DNA from: Paragonimus westermani
Lineage: Eukaryota > Platyhelminthes > Trematoda > Plagiorchiida > Troglotrematidae
Assembly: GCA_008508345.1 (NCBI GenBank)
Contig: QNGE01003223.1
Coordinates: 12,145 to 76,144, forward strand
Direction of reading: 5' to 3'
DNA: 64,000 nt
The position numbers and the translations under genes were made by a program. Positions 33,231 to 44,800 of the stretch are shown one piece after another. Below the pieces are notes generated by a model, which worked only from the letters and a program-made list of their open reading frames with translations, did no database searches and was not told where the DNA came from. How positions within the stretch are numbered: the first letter of the stretch is position 1; the number at the start of each line of letters is the position of its first letter.

Positions 33231-35252
33231 ATACGCTTGGCCTGCGAATTTTTGTACTGCGCGGAAACAACCTACAAATTAGTTGAGAACAAAAGACTAC
33301 AAACGCGTACATTCATTTGCATGGCTGACGTGTGTCATTACACACAAGGCGGTAGTACATTTTCATTTGCCTTAGTGGCACGTTCCCGTAGTCCATACAC
33401 AAAGTTTCATTTATTGATTCTCGTCTTTCATTTTTCGTTGGGACCTCCCCTATTGTTCCCCAGTGTATGCAGCAAACCACTCATAAACGAAGGTGAATAT
33501 TATGAAACACTAACGTCATATTTGGGGCCATAACAGCCAAATAAATGAGAAGCACAATGATTGTGGCTTGAAGAAACAGTGCTGCGCCCGAGATTGTTCC
33601 CATCAGAGCGCACATGCAGCAGATACGGTCATAAAGTGAGCAAAAATACACAATAATCTAGTCTGTAAACGGTCAGGCTTGTGGGCATACGAAACGACAG
33701 AAGCTGAAACGAGACACTGGTGAAAGCACACTCGAACGCAGCGTTCCAACCAGCCGAACGCTTATATCTGAATGGACAGCAGGATACCCGGTGCACATAA
33801 GTCTTTGCAAACACTCCTGGCTACCGAATTACATCTAGATAAAAAGCATGTACCTACATCCAGGTATCCAATGTTCCATGCTGCGTTTTCCGAGTCTATC
33901 ACAAACTGGATCGTTTTCAAGAAACAGGCATCATGTGAACAGTTGGCTGCAGTGGTGCAGTGGACTTTGAGTCGATTTATATAAGGGGTATAGCTGCGTC
34001 CAAGAAATAATTCAGTACTCACTAGTCTTATCCGGGAGGTTGTTTACAATGCCGGAGGGAGGCAAATACTTGTGAAACCAGGTCTGTCAAAAGTCAATAT
34101 TTAAGCTCCTGACGTAAATATATTCGAAAATCCCAACTACCAACGTGTACAGCAGTCCTCCGATGTACTGACAGATTACAGCGAGTTGTCCTTTGTTGTC
34201 AATACGGCACCTACAGTCGTTCAGCAGATATCAGGAATTACAGGTAGTGCGGTCAACTGCGATGGTACCATCAGGGGTGGTTATCCAGAGGGTCTTCGAC
34301 GAAATTTGGCTGCGGTTCTTTTCAGAGTAAACAAAAGGGTCTAGTTGCATATAAGTAAGTGCAACTTTCTAATGCAAGATGTCAAATATCATGAATTCAG
34401 CGTCGACAGGGACGGTTGGTGACCAGATTCTACAAACATAGGAACAACTCAATAACAGCTTTTCTCTGTCCAATGGCCCTACCCTGAAGTCGTTCCTAGA
34501 GTTAGTAAGATATCATACTGCATGTTCACTCAATACTTAAAAAATGATGCCCCTTAGTAGTCTGATCACTAAAAATGCTAAATGAAAAGAGGACTATATA
34601 CTTCAGCAAGTCCTCACTCAGATTAGATCGATACCTGAGTTGACCTGTTTTATACACACTCTGACCCGTAGTTGGAGATGACAGCCGCATCTTACGCTTC
34701 CAAATATGGGCATAGTGCTGTGATGTTTCGCCTCTTCCTGAGAGGCTCTTAGGAGTTTATTAGGTGAAAAAACCAGTCGGAGGCTAAAATGCACTCAATC
34801 GGAAAAGAAATTAGATCAATTTTTTTGCATCAAACACGCCTCATGTGGCGCTTCACGTATGACTAATCACTTTGTTGATTGCTCTCAAGCCGTCGTTCTC
34901 GACTTCATCCTACACGGTTAACTGTTCATGAGTTTGGGTGACAAAAAGCTTTGGTATCTATTCTAAACTCACACACTGATCGACCTACATTTTCATTTAA
35001 ACAGATGTTCCATTCCATTTAGTATGACCTGAGGTTTCAGAATCCTAGTCGTCATCGCTACAGAGGCAAAGTCAGCCACTGGCTGGCCGGTCAGCGAAAG
35101 TCGGAATGGCCCAAGAAGTGGGAAATTGCAGAAAAATGTTCCAGCAAGCCATGTTTTTCGGAAATAAGAAGTAGTCTAAAGAACAATATGATAAATTAAA
35201 AAAATTGTTTGTATCTCTGAGAATCGTTTTCAATCACGATCTTTTGTTTCAG
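33231..35252. other. No supported gene
   Basis: Frames at 33213-33533 (+) and 33762-34022 (-) lack motifs. This is where the gag and 5' LTR of the gypsy element would be expected, but neither could be recognised. Confidence 0.45.
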
Positions 35253-35283
35253 GTTTGCAGACCGAGTTGGACTCTTGTATGAA
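35253..35283 (+). other. Candidate 31-base micro-exon
   Basis: The 31 bases are framed by a strong acceptor (CTTTTGTTTCAG, ending at 35252) and a strong donor (GTAAGTAT, from 35284). Both borders are close to consensus, which is rare elsewhere in this window. The length is not a multiple of three. It could be a short internal exon, or a chance pairing in intronic DNA. Confidence 0.35.
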
Positions 35284-36582
35284 GTAAGTATGCGCGAAAA
35301 CCGACAATTTGGATTCAACCACTCAGGAAGCAACCAGAAGAGAACACTAATGCACATATACGCATGCTTACCTCAGACAGCAACTGATTAGGCGTAGTAC
35401 CACCGGCAATACTTCAAAAACTAAGTGACTGCCATATCTCCTGTGCGACAGTCTTGACTAGTGGTGCGGCTGCTATGTGACTGTCTAGATCTGGACTTTG
35501 TGGCGTTGTCGATGGATGAATACGCCTGAACCCGTTTGATACATCCAACAAATGGATCGAATTTTGATGGCTTAATTTAGCAAGAAATCTACAGCTGCCC
35601 CTCTAGGACGATTGATCGGCCGCTTTGGAACGCTGGAGATTTTGAGGAAGTGAACCTCCTTTATCACGTTAGCATTTTGTGGCAAGAATGGCTTTCAACC
35701 CATTAACCCCCTATATTGACACCTGCAATCAATAGATCAAGCACAGGTTCTTATCTCAATCAATAGGAAGTACAAAAATATAACAAATTCCTGATGGTTT
35801 TGGGGAGATTTATTCACGGGAAAATCTTGAATAGATATGCTATACTTGTTCTACTTTGTAATGCCCCAACACCAATTTCGAACGTCTTGATAACGGCTCA
35901 AAACGACTGCATTATTCTGGTATTGCTCCGTATCTCCCTGGAAGCAGAAGATTATAGGAGACAAATTGCACTAAAGTCTTGTTTGAGGGTTTACGCGAAA
36001 ACAATCCCGAACTATTGGGGTCGATAAACGTCCGGTGAAAATAATTAGGGAGTAAATGTGCTCAGTAAAATAGGGACATATATTTTGTCTGTCAAATCTG
36101 TTCTTTTTTTGCCCAGGTATGTCCTAACTACCTTGGCACGTTCATGCATGATGAAGTGATTCTTTCAGAACAGTGGTTATCCTAAGCCCTCACACAATGC
36201 TTGTACTCCGGTGTCGTGCGCTGCCTGATTGGTAGCATGGAGCGATAACAGAGAAATCTCTCGGATGTTATTAAGCTGGCATTCAGTCAAGGAATGTTGA
36301 TAGCAGGAAACCTTAAACTGAAGAAGGTAGATGTTGGCTTCTCAACTCAACACACGAGAAATAACTAACATCAGTTGTTGCTGAGATACGTCGGAAATTT
36401 ATTCTCCAGATTGATGATGCTTCATAGCATGCATTTTTTTGATTTGTGACTTTCATTTAATAATATCGAATGTTTGGAATAGCCTCCTATGAATTACAGG
36501 AACAATAGTTGATGAGTTCACACGGAAGCTACGTAAATAAAGATACGGGTTCCGAACGAACAAAGTGTAAATAAGTCCACCA
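35284..36582. other. No supported gene; one AG|GT junction
   Basis: The frame at 35794-36027 (+) shows nothing recognisable. A T-rich tract followed by CCCAG and immediately GTATGT at 36101-36122 looks like a zero-length exon (recursive splice) site. Confidence 0.4.
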
Positions 36583-36837
36583 GTGAAAACTGTAGAAAAC
36601 TGTGAGGTACAGTTTCAGTATCCAAAACGAATTGAGTATTACCAAGATGTGTTACGCGGTCAAAAAGAATGGAAAACATACACTGTGTCTAAGCGTCTTG
36701 CTATCGATGTGGTTGACCTGAAAAATAAATGGACGAATCTGTTTACCGGAACAAGACAAAAAAAGCAAAATAATGAATCAAAAACTAATCACATAGTTAA
36801 TTGTTTTACGCTCTTTCAGAAAGCTTTAATCCGGTAG
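36583..36837 (+). CDS. MADF-like DNA-binding fragment, possible exon
   Basis: The frame reads RIEYYQDVLRGQKEWKTYTV, then SKRLAIDVVDLKNKWTNLFT and GTRQKKQNNE. The pattern of an aromatic pair, W, a hydrophobic helix, LK.KW.NL and a basic end fits the second half of a MADF (Myb/SANT-like) domain, which binds DNA in animal transcription factors and domesticated transposase partners. The first helix with its usual V...P.LYD is not clear. There is no ATG at the start (the open frame begins with GTG), so this would be an exon; a TTTCAG acceptor at 36619-36621 is possible. No clear donor was seen. It could also come from a Harbinger-type element. Confidence 0.35.
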   Translation: MKTVENCEVQFQYPKRIEYYQDVLRGQKEWKTYTVSKRLAIDVVDLKNKWTNLFTGTRQKKQNNESKTNHIVNCFTLFQKALIR

Positions 36838-37721
36838 TTGCCGGATATTAGGACCTCATGATGCGCTCATTCTTCAGTCTTACTCAGTCTTCTTGATTTT
36901 ACACTCTAGCGGATTGTCCGCTGCACAGAAAAATATGTCGAGTTTATGGCCGGCTGTAGAATGCTGTATAAATTGGGAGATTGTTTGACTCGATACTAAA
37001 TAGTCTTCGAATTAGTTGTTGCGAACAAGATTTCACTCTCAAACGATCATAAATTTCGCATTTGGATAAGCATTTCGGTTGTCGTCACCGAAAAATGTTT
37101 ATTTGACTTGTGTCTTGTCTTTGCGACAGCGCTGAGAAAGTCTATATTTGACATGACTAAGAGTTGGGCTCTCAATGACGTTGTCTTAAGACATCTGTGT
37201 TGCTCCGGGCCCGATTGACCTTACGATAAGCACTATCAGTTGTTACATCTAAACGCTCGTGAATTGTGTTCACGTTGCCTGATCAATTTGAGAGGAAATA
37301 CAAAATGTGTCTGTTCGAGCACATCTGTGAAATGTTTATCCTATTTTTCTCGCTTCCATCGTTTACATCTCGATACGTCATTGCCACATCCAGCGTTTGA
37401 TCAAGTAATTAGCCAGTTGTAGGTTACATATGGGGGAGTTAGAACATTTTGTCGGCCACATGTGTACCGGTGCACGTTAACCGGAATCAACGTTGACGAT
37501 AATAATTTTGACACATGGTTTTGATTGCCTTTCATTTGAGCAGCGATGTAGGGTATTCTATTTTTTTGTCCTAATAAGAACCTGTTGTGTTCTGAGATGA
37601 ACTGTTATCCAGAGAAAACACAAATGAAATAGGCTTCCTCTAACAGACAAACTGCTTCATAACAATGAATCTCTCCCTTTTTTGATCGTATACTGAATTG
37701 AGAACATACACTTTGAGTAAG
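36838..37721. other. No firmly supported gene
   Basis: An acceptor-like TCTTTGCGACAG ends at 37129 and is followed by an open frame with SIFDMTKSWALNDVVLRHLC up to a stop at 37216-37218. It could be a terminal exon, but it has no other support. Confidence 0.3.
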
Positions 37722-37818
37722 ATGGAACGGTTGCTTAAAGCCAGTTCAAATGTGAATGGTGTAGCACCGAGTATATCTAATTTCGTGCAACAAGCCACAC
37801 AGCAACAGCAACAAACAA
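37722..37818 (+). CDS. Candidate first exon with a poly-Gln run
   Basis: An ATG in a good context (AAGATGG) opens a frame reading MERLLKASSNVNGVAPSISN then FVQQATQQQQQT. The donor GTGTAT at 37819 is moderate. A second candidate exon at 37887-37957 follows after a 68-base intron and joins in phase, one leftover base plus two. Short first introns are common in trematode genes. The product is unknown; the Q-rich part suggests a regulatory or scaffold protein, but this is a guess. Confidence 0.35.
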
Positions 37819-37886
37819 GTGTATCTCACAGTTAACTTGAGTAGCTCTGGATCATATAGTTTTTGTTAATGCACAAATTTTGTCAG

Positions 37887-37957
37887 GACTGCCACGAATG
37901 CAAACCTACCTGCTTACAGTCGGCAATAATGTTGGATTCACACAAATGATTGAGTTC
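37887..37957 (+). CDS. Candidate second exon of the poly-Gln gene
   Basis: It lies behind an acceptor AAATTTTGTCAG and reads LPRMQTYLLTVGNNVGFTQM then IEF, ending at a possible donor GTAATA. The incoming phase fits the exon at 37722-37818 and the outgoing phase is 0. No next exon could be named. The frame is otherwise open to a stop near 38009. Confidence 0.35.
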
Positions 37958-38575
37958 GTAATATGCGTCAGAGTAGCTCAGCCCAAAGACTCAACGATTA
38001 ATAAATTCTAGTGATACATACTGTTTGCTTTTCAAAAAAGCTCATACTCACCTACACTTATTTGAAGTACTTAATCAGTTCTCCTGATGCACTAGTGCTC
38101 ACAAATACAAGTTACAATAAAGTAGACGGGAGTTGCGAAAAACATGAGAGCACATCTTTACTGAATGTAGTGATAGTTTGCTCGGTTTAATCAATAGAGT
38201 GAATCCTCCAGGTCAGTGGTCCCTCAATCAAGGAATTGAGTCTGTGTGTACTAAAGTGCATCAGATTGTCTCCGGAGAAATTTATGTTGGAAAATGTGTT
38301 TTTCTTCAACCTCACTGCTAGCTAGCAAATTTGATTATCTTATTTGTCATGTCGTTTCTCGAAGGCACAGGCTGGTCACCAAATCATAAAGCTCTAACAA
38401 CCAAATTAGTTTATGTTCAATCAGTAACAACTGGGAGTTGTTATGACTTGACTCCGGATAGGACAACATTTGTAGGTTTTTGTGGAGTTGTTCAAATTTA
38501 TTGTCGCATGCATATAAATCTGAGAACTCCCATTCCCCATATCTCCTAATCATTTAATTATTGCTTCTTAACTAA
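37958..38575. other. No supported gene
   Basis: The frame at 38331-38549 (+) and its minus-strand counterpart show no motif or convincing borders. Confidence 0.4.
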
Positions 38576-38839
38576 TCACTTAGCAACAATTACGGTCCAC
38601 CTCTGACCATAATTCATACTTCGTAAAAATCCTATTTTCGGAATCTTTCGAAGTTGGCCGTGTGATCGAACAAATTCAGTGCACTCGGTGGATGTGAGAC
38701 GAACTGCTGTGCAAAATGCAATGCCGTATATAATTATTATGCTCATTGCACCGGCCAATACGAGTGAAGATTTTCGCATATATTTGTGTCCCGAATAAAG
38801 AAAGTTGATCAGAACGAAAGTTTTAGCATAAATTATCAT
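38576..38839 (-). CDS. Small ORF with one predicted membrane segment
   Basis: An 87-codon minus-strand frame. The stretch RKSSLVLAGAMSIIIIYGIA then FCTAV (residues 22-46) is a clear hydrophobic segment after a short basic part, followed by a polar, basic tail. That layout resembles small single-pass mitochondrial or secretory proteins, but no family was recognised. It may be a chance frame. Confidence 0.25.
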   Translation of the reverse strand: MIIYAKTFVLINFLYSGHKYMRKSSLVLAGAMSIIIIYGIAFCTAVRLTSTECTEFVRSHGQLRKIPKIGFLRSMNYGQRWTVIVAK

Positions 38840-41800
38840 GTAGTTTCACCATTGTAGGCAGAACCTCACATCTGCATTGTCTAATCTCTATTCATCCCTA
38901 CTTAAATTGAGATTGAACTGAATTTAAAGAGGAATTTAGGAAAATGCGTTTGTATACTAAATGGAGTAGTAGTGAATTCCTTGCAATATGTCTTTACCAC
39001 ATTAGTTAACTATTTCAATGAGATATACACACTTTTATAGACAGCTTACTGAAGTCATGCATGAATTAGTCAGTAACCGTTTGAGCTGAAATCAAACTTT
39101 TCAACAGTTGATACGCTCTAATCACCCCCAGTTCATAGTCAGCCATAAAAGTATCCGTCTTTAGCCCACAGAAACCATTACATACCATTCTTTGATCTTG
39201 ATTCCTACAAGCAAATGACCTTTAGATCTGACAACTGTGACGTATGCGTGAACCGCTAAGTCAGTTTGCAGCGCACGTCATATTTGAGAGTTCAACCTAA
39301 AAGAAAAGTTCGTCTCCTTTGTGTTATCCTCAAGCCAAATACAAAACCGTGCATATGAACTTAGTGATTAACCAAAATTCAGAGTAAACCGACCATCTGG
39401 GGGCCTTGTTCTGACGACTGCATCCCCTATTTCATTAATTATGAAACGACTTCATTGGCATCCTGCATTTAGTAGATTTGCAGCTTCTTTGCTTACTGCT
39501 GTAAGTGTTCAGTCGAGATGGTGGCTGTTTTGGTAAGGTCAAGAATTAGCTGCTTTCTGTTTTTCCGCCTCGGAGCAGTATCTTCATTACTTTCCCTTAT
39601 TTGCTGTGCTGTTAGTGCTCATCTCATACGAAACTGACGGTATTTTTCTCCTGCTTTCAAAAACAAAACTTTTGATAGGAACACTCAAACGTATTTTCAA
39701 ACGTTGTAGTATTTCATGCGAAGGTTTAGCTGGTTTTTTTTTTACAGTAAAACAATTTGCTGTTCGTAACGCGATTGCCAAAAGCACCTTCTCCAAACCT
39801 ACTTATTGACTTTCAATAGAGATTTGTTGAAGCATTGCTAATTCTTCAGTATGTTGTAAGCCTCAACTGTTGCTCACATTCAATGCTTTCTTGTTTCATA
39901 AGTATTTTTATAGTTCAATTTTATAACTGCAGATAGATGTTCCATTTAAGTTATTAAATAGTATGCTTGTGGGTAGTTCACTACAGTATTTGCTTATCAA
40001 ATGGAGCTTTTCCTGACTTGACTGTACGGTCTGGACTAACTATACTAACGCGTATCGTACAGCCTAACATTCATTTTGCACTAAGTTTCAGCAGACGGGC
40101 TTTTATTTCCGACATAAAGAAGAAGCAGGTATTGAGTTTTTTTAATCTAATATAAAAAATGATTACAGATCAATTCCCACGGCAGTGTTTTTGCGCAGTA
40201 CAAACAGACGAAGTTTTCAGGGGTTGGGAGGAACTAGCTGTGTGTAACTGCCAAGTTCAACTAATTATGCCTTTTCTCAAAAAAAATACTTTGTGTTCAA
40301 CCACTGTCACATGCTTAATGGCAGCTTTAACTTTTTCGGAAAAGGTATGCTTTGTGAGAATAGTGTTCTACGTTTCCTGTCTTGTTTCGTTGCTACGGAA
40401 GTCCCCGCGATTAACAGATAGTCTTCTGACAGGCGTGTAGATTCCAGGGTTTGCTAACAGACTAATCAATACATAATCGAGTAACAATGTTATTCAGTTT
40501 TTGTACTTTGTGGAGAGTATCTTTCCAATTTTTCTCCCACCAGGCTGTAACTTTAGGATGACTTGACTATTCTTATCAAGTGGGCTTGCCTACGTTAAAG
40601 ACGTACTTTCCTGGTTCAGATTTGTAGAGGCATTGAGATTGAAAACCCTTAGCGTATACGAGTAACGCATCTGACGGTACTCGAAAAGCTAATCGATTGG
40701 AACATATAAAGTGATGAGTGAGACTTCGCGGAAATTATGCAGATAAATTAGGACCGACTAAGCGAAACACGTTTATGGACAGAGAGTAGAAAAAATTAGA
40801 TATTTTCTATCTGTTGACCTAAAAACCGAAAGGTCAGCGGTCGAATGTTCAACAACGTTTTCTGTGCTGACGGTGATGTCCAGCAGCAGTGAAAGCGTAG
40901 TTGTACAGGTGAAATTAAGATTGAGTCACGTTAATCAGCAGGGGGTTGGACTTTTAAGCAAATTGCATTTAGGAGGGATAAAGGTGGGAAAGAAATGTAT
41001 TGCCTTAGGAGGACAGCTAAACTATAACGGAGTTCGCGAGTAAGCGCCAGGAGAAGTTATTTCGGGTATCGTTTCGGTGTTCTAAATCACTTTAACGAAA
41101 TATAGTGAAGGACGCCTGTTTTTTTGAAATTTTTGCAGTGTCTCCTGAATATATGGTACTGAAAATTCCAAGGAAAGTGGTGCTTTAATTTAGGGTTACT
41201 TTTGGAGTCGAGGTGACTGGATGACTTTTTTGACTTCAAAGACCGTAGTCAAACGTAAGTGGGGTTAAGTTTCAAACGTATCTATTTAAAAACATTGAAT
41301 GGTTCTTCTCTGTAAACTCTTACGATCATAGGGAGCACAGCTAATGTTTAACCTTTTCAGATGTCAGCTAGTTTTTATAAACCATGTCTATTTGCTGGAA
41401 CGGTTTTCATTCGGGTATGTGAAACGTTTTGTCCGCAGGACTAATTGTAGTGGAAGCTTTCCGACTCTCCGGGCATTCATGCCATGACCTAGGGTGTGCT
41501 TTAAAACGGAACCTACCTAACTAAGTATTCAGGGATATAAAGCATGATCAAACAGGTACAGTATTAGATTTTTTTTCACCGTTGGACCAGATCAGATTAA
41601 AATTTGCGACTTTAAATATGCCATCAAACAAGGGAATGCAGTGAATCTTACGCTACTAATACAGGTCTATAGATGCGTGCTAGTAGGACTTGAATGGAAA
41701 TGGCTGTCTACAAAAAAACCTTATTACTTACGCGAGAGGTCCAATTTAACCTAAACTGATCACCAGCTACAATTGGTCACATTACCCATTTGCTCAAAAA

Positions 41801-44800
41801 ATCATCTTCCGATGTGCACAACCTGGAGGTTAGAATCTAATGGCACATACTCGAGAATGGATGGCTGGACTAAGTTATCAACAGACATTTTGTTTTGGCC
41901 GGTCTATCACACCTTCCCCTACCACAATAACTTTAATGCTCATTGCTCAAGTGATTTGTGTTCCCGGGTGGACCATATCGAATTTTGACGTCACAGTGAC
42001 AATGACTACACTGTACTCACTCACGTGATGAAAGTTGAAACACAAACAGACAACTCGGGTGCCAACATCTATACTTTGACAGCTGGCAATCAGTCATAAT
42101 CACCCTGGATTTGCATAGAAAAGTTGGTAGGATTTGAAAATATCACTAATACAGGCGTCAGAATTTCCAGTCGCTCAAGTAACATTATATTTCTAAATCC
42201 ATTCTATAAGACGTTGAGATCGGATTCGATATGCGGTGCGATATGTAATATTTTATTAACGAAAGTTGACATATTTCGACCAACCAGTGAGTGTTTATCT
42301 TTTTGGGTCTTGATAGAAGATTTGAGGGGCGGACAGCAAGGACACAGTAATGTCGCCAATATCTCACCTACCAGTTGGGACTCCATATACTCGTGAGGGT
42401 GTTTTAGATCAATGTAGGGGTCAAATGGGCAACAACGATGAGGATTTACATAGAACAGAAATCCTATGGTTCCCTTGGACCTCATCTGTTTCTTGGTTTC
42501 AATAGGATAAGTGATTGGTTTCTACAGGACGATATCGTCGAAATACTTGGTGAAAGCTGAAATGGAAAACGCCTAACCTTCTTCTCCGACTGGCTCGTTT
42601 TGCTTAAGAGCACGGCGACTGAACAAGGGTTTCTATCGGATGTCAGCCACCTAACCTAAAAATTGGAGACCGTCCGTAACTACATCTCTATCAACCGCAT
42701 GATGAAGCATGGAATCTGACCAAGTATTGTGAACGGCAAGTGCGAGTGAGGAGCCCTCTCCGCACCGTCTTGCTAATACTGCGGACAATGGGTGGGTTAG
42801 ATTGCATTGTTTAGCAATTTTCAACCTAAGATTCAGATACTTTTATTGAATTGGTTGTTTCCATCGCCGTAAATGTCGATATCCAACACAAAAAGGCGTA
42901 AATACGCTTAAAAACCAATATGATCCATATGTCAGAAGATTCTTCGTTGGTTTTGGTTCTGTTGGATCATGGGATCAGCATAAAGGTGACCGAATGAGAT
43001 AACTTTCAGTGCTAGGCTGCAAAATTTTGGTGGAAGGACTAAAAGCTTACTCAACAAAAGTATCTGAGTTAGTAGCTGCGATTGCACGCAGCTACAACTT
43101 TGCTACGGAAACATTTTGGTTCGGTTTGACTCAAATCAGAGGTGAGTTGCATCACAGGCGTGATATCCGGAGACGTTATGCCGTGAGATCAGGAGTCCTG
43201 GAGTTAGTTGTCTCAAGACCAGTAATCCACAAGAGAAACTTTTACGGATCAGTGGCCACTGAGATGGAATGTCCAAGGATGAATTAGCCAGGCGGAGTCG
43301 ACCGGGGTGAATAGAGCGATCATCCATCAGACAATATATACCCAAATGTACAATTCTATCAGGAATTCTTAGTTAGGATGGACATGGATTGTGTCGAGTG
43401 ATGATCTGAATAATGACGAGTAGTCGGAGGTTTGGGTTATTAAGAATGAGGTATTACTCACGCCTGACTGCAAACTTTACGTTAAGCCTCACGCATTGTA
43501 GTTACTGGCTGCACACGGGGAGACAATCATAATCACTTAATCGGGAGAATCTGAGGCATAACTTAGTTTTCGGTTTATGAGGGTGAAGTTGTTTATGCTC
43601 CGTCCCGGGGTCAAACTTCGCGACTTAAACAGTTTTTATCTGCGACCGAAAATTTCGTTATACTTGAAGAGGTTTATACAAAGTCATATAGCATTGAACC
43701 GTGACATACTGACCTAAACGTTATGGAAGTTGCAGGAGATCGTAGAGTTTTTCTCAGTTCATATGTGTAGTCTGAGTTCACAAATTAAAGTATGGGTATT
43801 ATTAGAGAGAACCAACAGCAACCCACTAAACATTTCGCACGCAGATTTCGGTGCAATTTACGACAGTTCACCGCGAGTTAATATTTCACTGCACATGAGT
43901 GGTATGCCTTACAATCAGATTGGGCTCTGAAATTACAAGCTAACCTTGGGCTTCGAATTGCGATTGGCATTGGCACGCGTAATCAAACAAAACGCCAACT
44001 TGTTCGAGCTAGTTGTTCACGATGATCATCTATTCTATTCCATAATAGTTATAACCTCATCATTCTTACGTCGAAATTTCCTGAAACTGTAGACGGAGTA
44101 TCTCTTGTAAGCAACTAGTTAGGTCAGTGAACTCAATACGCATTCAGCTTTGGTTTCAACAACTCACCGCTATATGCTTTACGGTAACATGCAGACGGTG
44201 AGCGATCATTTTCAAGTCTTACTTTTGAGCGCATTGATCCATACGGGATCCTACACCGATGGTAAGTACATCCATAAAACTGAACATTGACTACACCTGT
44301 TTCTGAGGGCGTCATTTGAATTCTGTCATATTCGGAAACTGTAAAATTGTCCGATCCTACATTCAGGACGCGTCAACCGCAATTTACAAAGATAGGGTGT
44401 GCGTCCTCCTCGGAGCAGAGGAACGCCTCAAAGTAGTTCACAACAGTTACTATTGCTTAGGTATCTCTATATTGAATTCTTCTAAAATGAGTCGCTTAAA
44501 GCTAATTTGTGATCCCACGAAAAGCCCTGTTCATGAGGTCGGTTGTTTCCGAAGTATCTTGTGTTTGCAGGCCGAATGTGTTCTATGGGGATCACTCTTA
44601 TGGGGGCAGTGCACACTATGAGTGCCCCCTTCAGGTGATTTCTCCCACAGTAAACTCCTTAAATTTATGTTAAAGTGACAGGGTAACTGATGGAGTCAAC
44701 TATAGGCATCTCAAAGATACTATCTACATTGTCTGAGTCCTTAAATTTCAGTGTTATTGTCATTATTATTGTTTTTTTAATGAAGGTCACAAGACCAGAC

